A stretch of 64,000 nt of DNA from DASUNQ01 sp035536455 (GTDB taxonomy: Bacteria > Acidobacteriota > Thermoanaerobaculia > Multivoradales > UBA5704), in contig DATLOC010000010.1 in the NCBI GenBank assembly GCA_035536455.1, forward strand, positions 67,239 through 131,238, in the 5' to 3' direction. Shown here piece by piece: positions 61,468-64,000 of this stretch. A model generated the notes under the pieces. It ran no database searches. It saw only the letters and a program-made list of their open reading frames with translations, and was not told where the DNA came from. The translations under genes were made by a program, and so were the position numbers. The stretch's first letter is position 1. Every line of letters starts with the position of its first letter.

Positions 61468-61551
61468 TTGGAACTCTCCTTTGCTTAATCCAATGAGCAT
61501 AAGTGGTTGAGCGCCGACGGGTTAAGGGCGCACCATACCACAGGTTGGAGC

Positions 61552-62574
61552 TCAGATGCGTCCCGCCGCGATCTCGCGTTCCACCCAGGGAATGACCTCG
61601 TCGAGTACCGTGGAAAGCGTCGTGGTGGCCTCGAAGCCCAGCGCCTCCCGAGCCTTCCGAGTCTCCGGCACCCGCATCTGCACGTCGTGGGGGAAGGGCG
61701 GGTCGGAGACGTGGCGGAACGGCTTCCCGTGGCCGTGGACCTTGTGCCAGATCAGCTCGGCCAGGTCGAGCACGGTGGTGGAGACCGGCGTCGAGAGGTT
61801 GAAGTCCTCGTTTTCGGCCGCCGGATGCAGCATCGCCGTGAGGATCCCTCGGGCCAAGTCGCCGCCGTACGTGTAGCAGCGCACCTGATTGCCGGCGCCG
61901 AGGACGTGGAGCGGGTCCTGTCCCTTGAGCACCTTCTGCACCAGGTCGGGCACGACGTGGCTCATCGCCAGCTTGACGTTGCCGCTGCGAATCTCCTTGT
62001 CCCCCAGGGCGCGGCCTTCGCCGATGCCGACGCAGTTGAACGGGCGGCAGATGGTGAAGGGGAGCCGATACTGCTCCCAGGCACCGCGGGCGAAGTACTC
62101 GCAGGCCAGCTTCTGGAAGCCGTAGGTGCTGGAAGGCGGTGGACACTGCCGCTCGTGCCCCTCGGGGCTGGGGAAGACCGTGGCGTTCTCGAACACCATG
62201 CTGCTCGAGAGCACCGTGATCTTCTGCAGGCGGTGATGGCGATGAGCGTGAAGGGCGGCGTCGAACGCCGTCGCCGTGATGCGCTCATTCTCGGCCAGCA
62301 GGTCGTAGGCGTACTCGTGGAAGTAGGAGATACCCCCGATGCGGGCGGCGCAGGCGATGAAGTGCTCGCACTCGGAGGCCAGCTCCTTCATCAACTCGCC
62401 GTCACGGGCATCGGCCTGCAGGAAACGATAGCGCGGGTGGTGCTGGTAGCTCCGCTCGACGACGCCGTACTTGGAGAAGTTGTCGAGGCCGATCACCTCA
62501 TGGCCCGCCTCGAGGAGCTGCTCGACGAGGTAGCCGGCGATGAAACCCGCCGACCCCGTGACAAGGACTTTCAC
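61552..62574 (-). CDS. NAD-dependent nucleotide-sugar epimerase/dehydratase
   Basis: 340 aa extended short-chain dehydrogenase. NAD-binding GSAGFIAGYLVEQL, the Y-x3-K motif STYGFQKLACEYF, and the RPFNCVGIGEG stretch are present. Such enzymes change nucleotide sugars by epimerisation or dehydration. Next to the sugar dehydrogenase at a 24-bp gap, same strand. No Shine-Dalgarno is obvious. Confidence 0.88.
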   Translation of the reverse strand: MKVLVTGSAGFIAGYLVEQLLEAGHEVIGLDNFSKYGVVERSYQHHPRYRFLQADARDGELMKELASECEHFIACAARIGGISYFHEYAYDLLAENERITATAFDAALHAHRHHRLQKITVLSSSMVFENATVFPSPEGHERQCPPPSSTYGFQKLACEYFARGAWEQYRLPFTICRPFNCVGIGEGRALGDKEIRSGNVKLAMSHVVPDLVQKVLKGQDPLHVLGAGNQVRCYTYGGDLARGILTAMLHPAAENEDFNLSTPVSTTVLDLAELIWHKVHGHGKPFRHVSDPPFPHDVQMRVPETRKAREALGFEATTTLSTVLDEVIPWVEREIAAGRI

Positions 62575-62598
62575 GTTCGGGGACTCCCTCTAGGAAGT

Positions 62599-63819
62599 TC
62601 AGAAGAGACTGGAGGGCTCGCCAACCCTTGGCAGGCAGTTCCAGATGTCGATGACCGTCTTGCCCTCCTGGGGCGGAAGCTGGCGATAGATCCGATGCGG
62701 CGTCGCCACGAAGAGGAGGTTCGACTCGGCGAGGACCTGCTCCAGGGGCACGAGGGTGGGGTCGGGCACGTAGGGGTCGGTACACAGCACCTGCCGGACT
62801 TCGAGGGCGAGCAGCTTGCGCAGCTTGTAGGCGAGCGAGTCGCGCGGGTCGTCGCTTTCGGCCTTGAACGCCATGCCCAGGATGCCGGCCGTTGCCTGGA
62901 CGAGGTCCACCTGCCGGCGGGCCAGCTCCACCAGATGGCTCGGCAGGCCCTCGTTCACCAGCATGGCGGAGTGCCCGAGCATGAAGTGGTTGTGGCTGAA
63001 GGCCGCAAGCTGCATGGTGTCCTTGACCAGACACGGGCCGGCCGCTAGGCCAGGGCCCGGCATGCCTTTCATCCGCGGGTAATTGAAGCGGCAGCCGTGG
63101 AGGATGCGATCGAAGTCCACACCATAGCCAGTGGCCAGCATGTAGAACTGATTGACCGTGGCGAACTGGATGTAGCGCCAGGCGTTGGTCATCAGCTTGC
63201 AAAGCTCGGCTTCCAGCGGCGTCATCTCCACGAACTCCCGGGTGAAGCACGCAAACAGGTCGTCGCGGACGGCGGCGAGTGTCTCCCGGTCGAAGGCGCC
63301 GAGGATCTGCGGCAGCTCGCGGAACTCGCGCAGGCTATAGCCCTGGGCTACTCGCTCCGGGCAGCAGGCGACGGAAATCTGCCGGCTGCCTTCGTGCAGC
63401 ATCCGCTGGATGCGCTGGCCAGTGCCGGGGAAGACGGTGCTGCGCAGCACCAGGACTTGGCCGTCGCGCAGGTGTTCCCAGCACTGACGGAGGACCCTGT
63501 CGATGGCGGCGAAGCTCGGGTTGAGGTGCTCGTCGACCGGCGTGCCGATGATCATCACCAGGAAGCGGCACTGGCTCATGACGACGGGCTGGTCCTCGAC
63601 CGTCAGGCGACCGGTGTCGAGGACGCGCCGGAGCATCTCGTCCGCCCCTTCCTCGAAGAAGGGCATCTCGCCGGCGCGGATCTGCCGGACCTTCTCGCGA
63701 TCCACGTCGTAGATGACGGTCCGCAGCCCCGAGTCCGCGCAGATGAGCGCGAACGGCAGGCCCACGTGACCGCCGCCGCCGATAACGCAGACATCGTAAG
63801 GAAAGTTGCTTTCCGGCAT
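62599..63819 (-). CDS. UDP-sugar (GDP/UDP-mannose-type) dehydrogenase
   Basis: 406 aa. Rossmann CVIGGGGHVGLPFALICADS, GTPVDEHLNPSFAAIDRVLR, LRSTVFPGTGQRIQRML, and the catalytic Cys in LAAGPCLVKDTMQLAAF, then a C-terminal nucleotide-binding domain. WecC/UDP-ManNAc-dehydrogenase type rather than UDP-glucose specific. Likely supplies a uronic acid to the polysaccharide. Precedes the epimerase in the same operon. Confidence 0.88.
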   Translation of the reverse strand: MPESNFPYDVCVIGGGGHVGLPFALICADSGLRTVIYDVDREKVRQIRAGEMPFFEEGADEMLRRVLDTGRLTVEDQPVVMSQCRFLVMIIGTPVDEHLNPSFAAIDRVLRQCWEHLRDGQVLVLRSTVFPGTGQRIQRMLHEGSRQISVACCPERVAQGYSLREFRELPQILGAFDRETLAAVRDDLFACFTREFVEMTPLEAELCKLMTNAWRYIQFATVNQFYMLATGYGVDFDRILHGCRFNYPRMKGMPGPGLAAGPCLVKDTMQLAAFSHNHFMLGHSAMLVNEGLPSHLVELARRQVDLVQATAGILGMAFKAESDDPRDSLAYKLRKLLALEVRQVLCTDPYVPDPTLVPLEQVLAESNLLFVATPHRIYRQLPPQEGKTVIDIWNCLPRVGEPSSLF

Positions 63820-63847
63820 GACTCGGCACGGATCGTATCGTGCCGGG

Positions 63848-64000
63848 TCAAGGGCTGTAAAGCCGCAACGCGCGAACAGCCGCGGCGATCCCTTCCGCCC
63901 CCGCCTCCAGGGGAACGAGCCGCCCGGCGGTGAGCCGCTCCCCGACCGCGCCCAGGTCGAATGCGACGACCGGCACGCCGGCGGCGGCGCACTCGTCGAG
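63848..64000 (-). CDS. GT4 glycosyltransferase, C-terminal fragment at window edge
   Basis: I translated the last 50 codons from the right edge: LDECAAAGVPVVAFDLGAVG followed by ERLTAGRLVPL. This is the nucleotide-sugar motif of GT4 enzymes (compare SECRAAGVPVVAFDLGALGE in the gene at 44894). The stop TGA is at 63850-63848, 28 bp before the dehydrogenase start. The N-terminus lies outside the window. Confidence 0.75.
   Translation of the reverse strand, partial: LDECAAAGVPVVAFDLGAVGERLTAGRLVPLEAGAEGIAAAVRALRLYSP

Overview
The window is GC-rich bacterial chromosome, gene-dense and with little non-coding space. The gene content suggests an Acidobacteriota member, possibly Thermoanaerobaculia-like: a Ser/Thr kinase fused to a TolB-like and TPR sensor, several secreted proteins of families common in that group, a SpoVG-Prs-L25-Pth-S6-S18-L9 block, and many glycosyltransferases. 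This assignment is inference from gene content; no marker-gene comparison was possible.

Layout. (1) 1-5.7 kb: a YefM/YoeB-type toxin-antitoxin pair with a recognisable operator, RecQ, a receptor-like Ser/Thr kinase with TPRs, and a small LigA-like protein. (2) 5.9-15.3 kb: an island of caspase-fold and STAND NTPase genes. On the plus strand is a CHAT-nSTAND-TM-TPR gene, now in three frames. On the minus strand is an operon of metacaspase-DUF4384, CHAT-NACHT, and a multi-TM protein that looks like the split-off C-terminus of the NACHT protein. This is the best candidate for an undescribed defence or cell-death module. (3) 15.5-23 kb: a secreted beta-propeller lipoprotein, a DUF4097-like secreted protein, UvrB, a methyltransferase, dodecin and a small membrane protein. 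(4) 23-26 kb: an IS110/IS1111-type element with a frameshifted transposase, next to a lower-GC islet coding for a PD-(D/E)xK-like protein and a one-TM protein. (5) 26-33 kb: a minisatellite of 14 palindromic cores spaced almost exactly 21 bp, flanked by a coiled-coil gene and an HTH gene; then a secreted protein, a tandem UspA protein, a PBP1A-type bifunctional penicillin-binding protein and a HigBA pair. (6) 33-41 kb: housekeeping genes (methyltransferase, L9, S18, S6, Pth, L25, Prs, tRNA-Gln, SpoVG, a LolB-like lipoprotein, a TPR protein). (7) 41-64 kb: a surface-polysaccharide region with about nine glycosyltransferase genes, several of them multi-domain fusions, plus methyltransferases, a DegT-type aminotransferase, a hexapeptide acyltransferase, a nucleotide-sugar epimerase and dehydrogenase, and secreted proteins.

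Genome-style signals recur. Four convergent gene pairs overlap by a 4-bp palindromic double stop (CTAG three times, TTAA once). Three genes appear to start at CTG. Three promoters have a -10 box ending exactly 6 nt before a GTG start, which implies leaderless mRNAs. Several coding frames are broken by single-base indels; these may be real or may be residual sequencing error.
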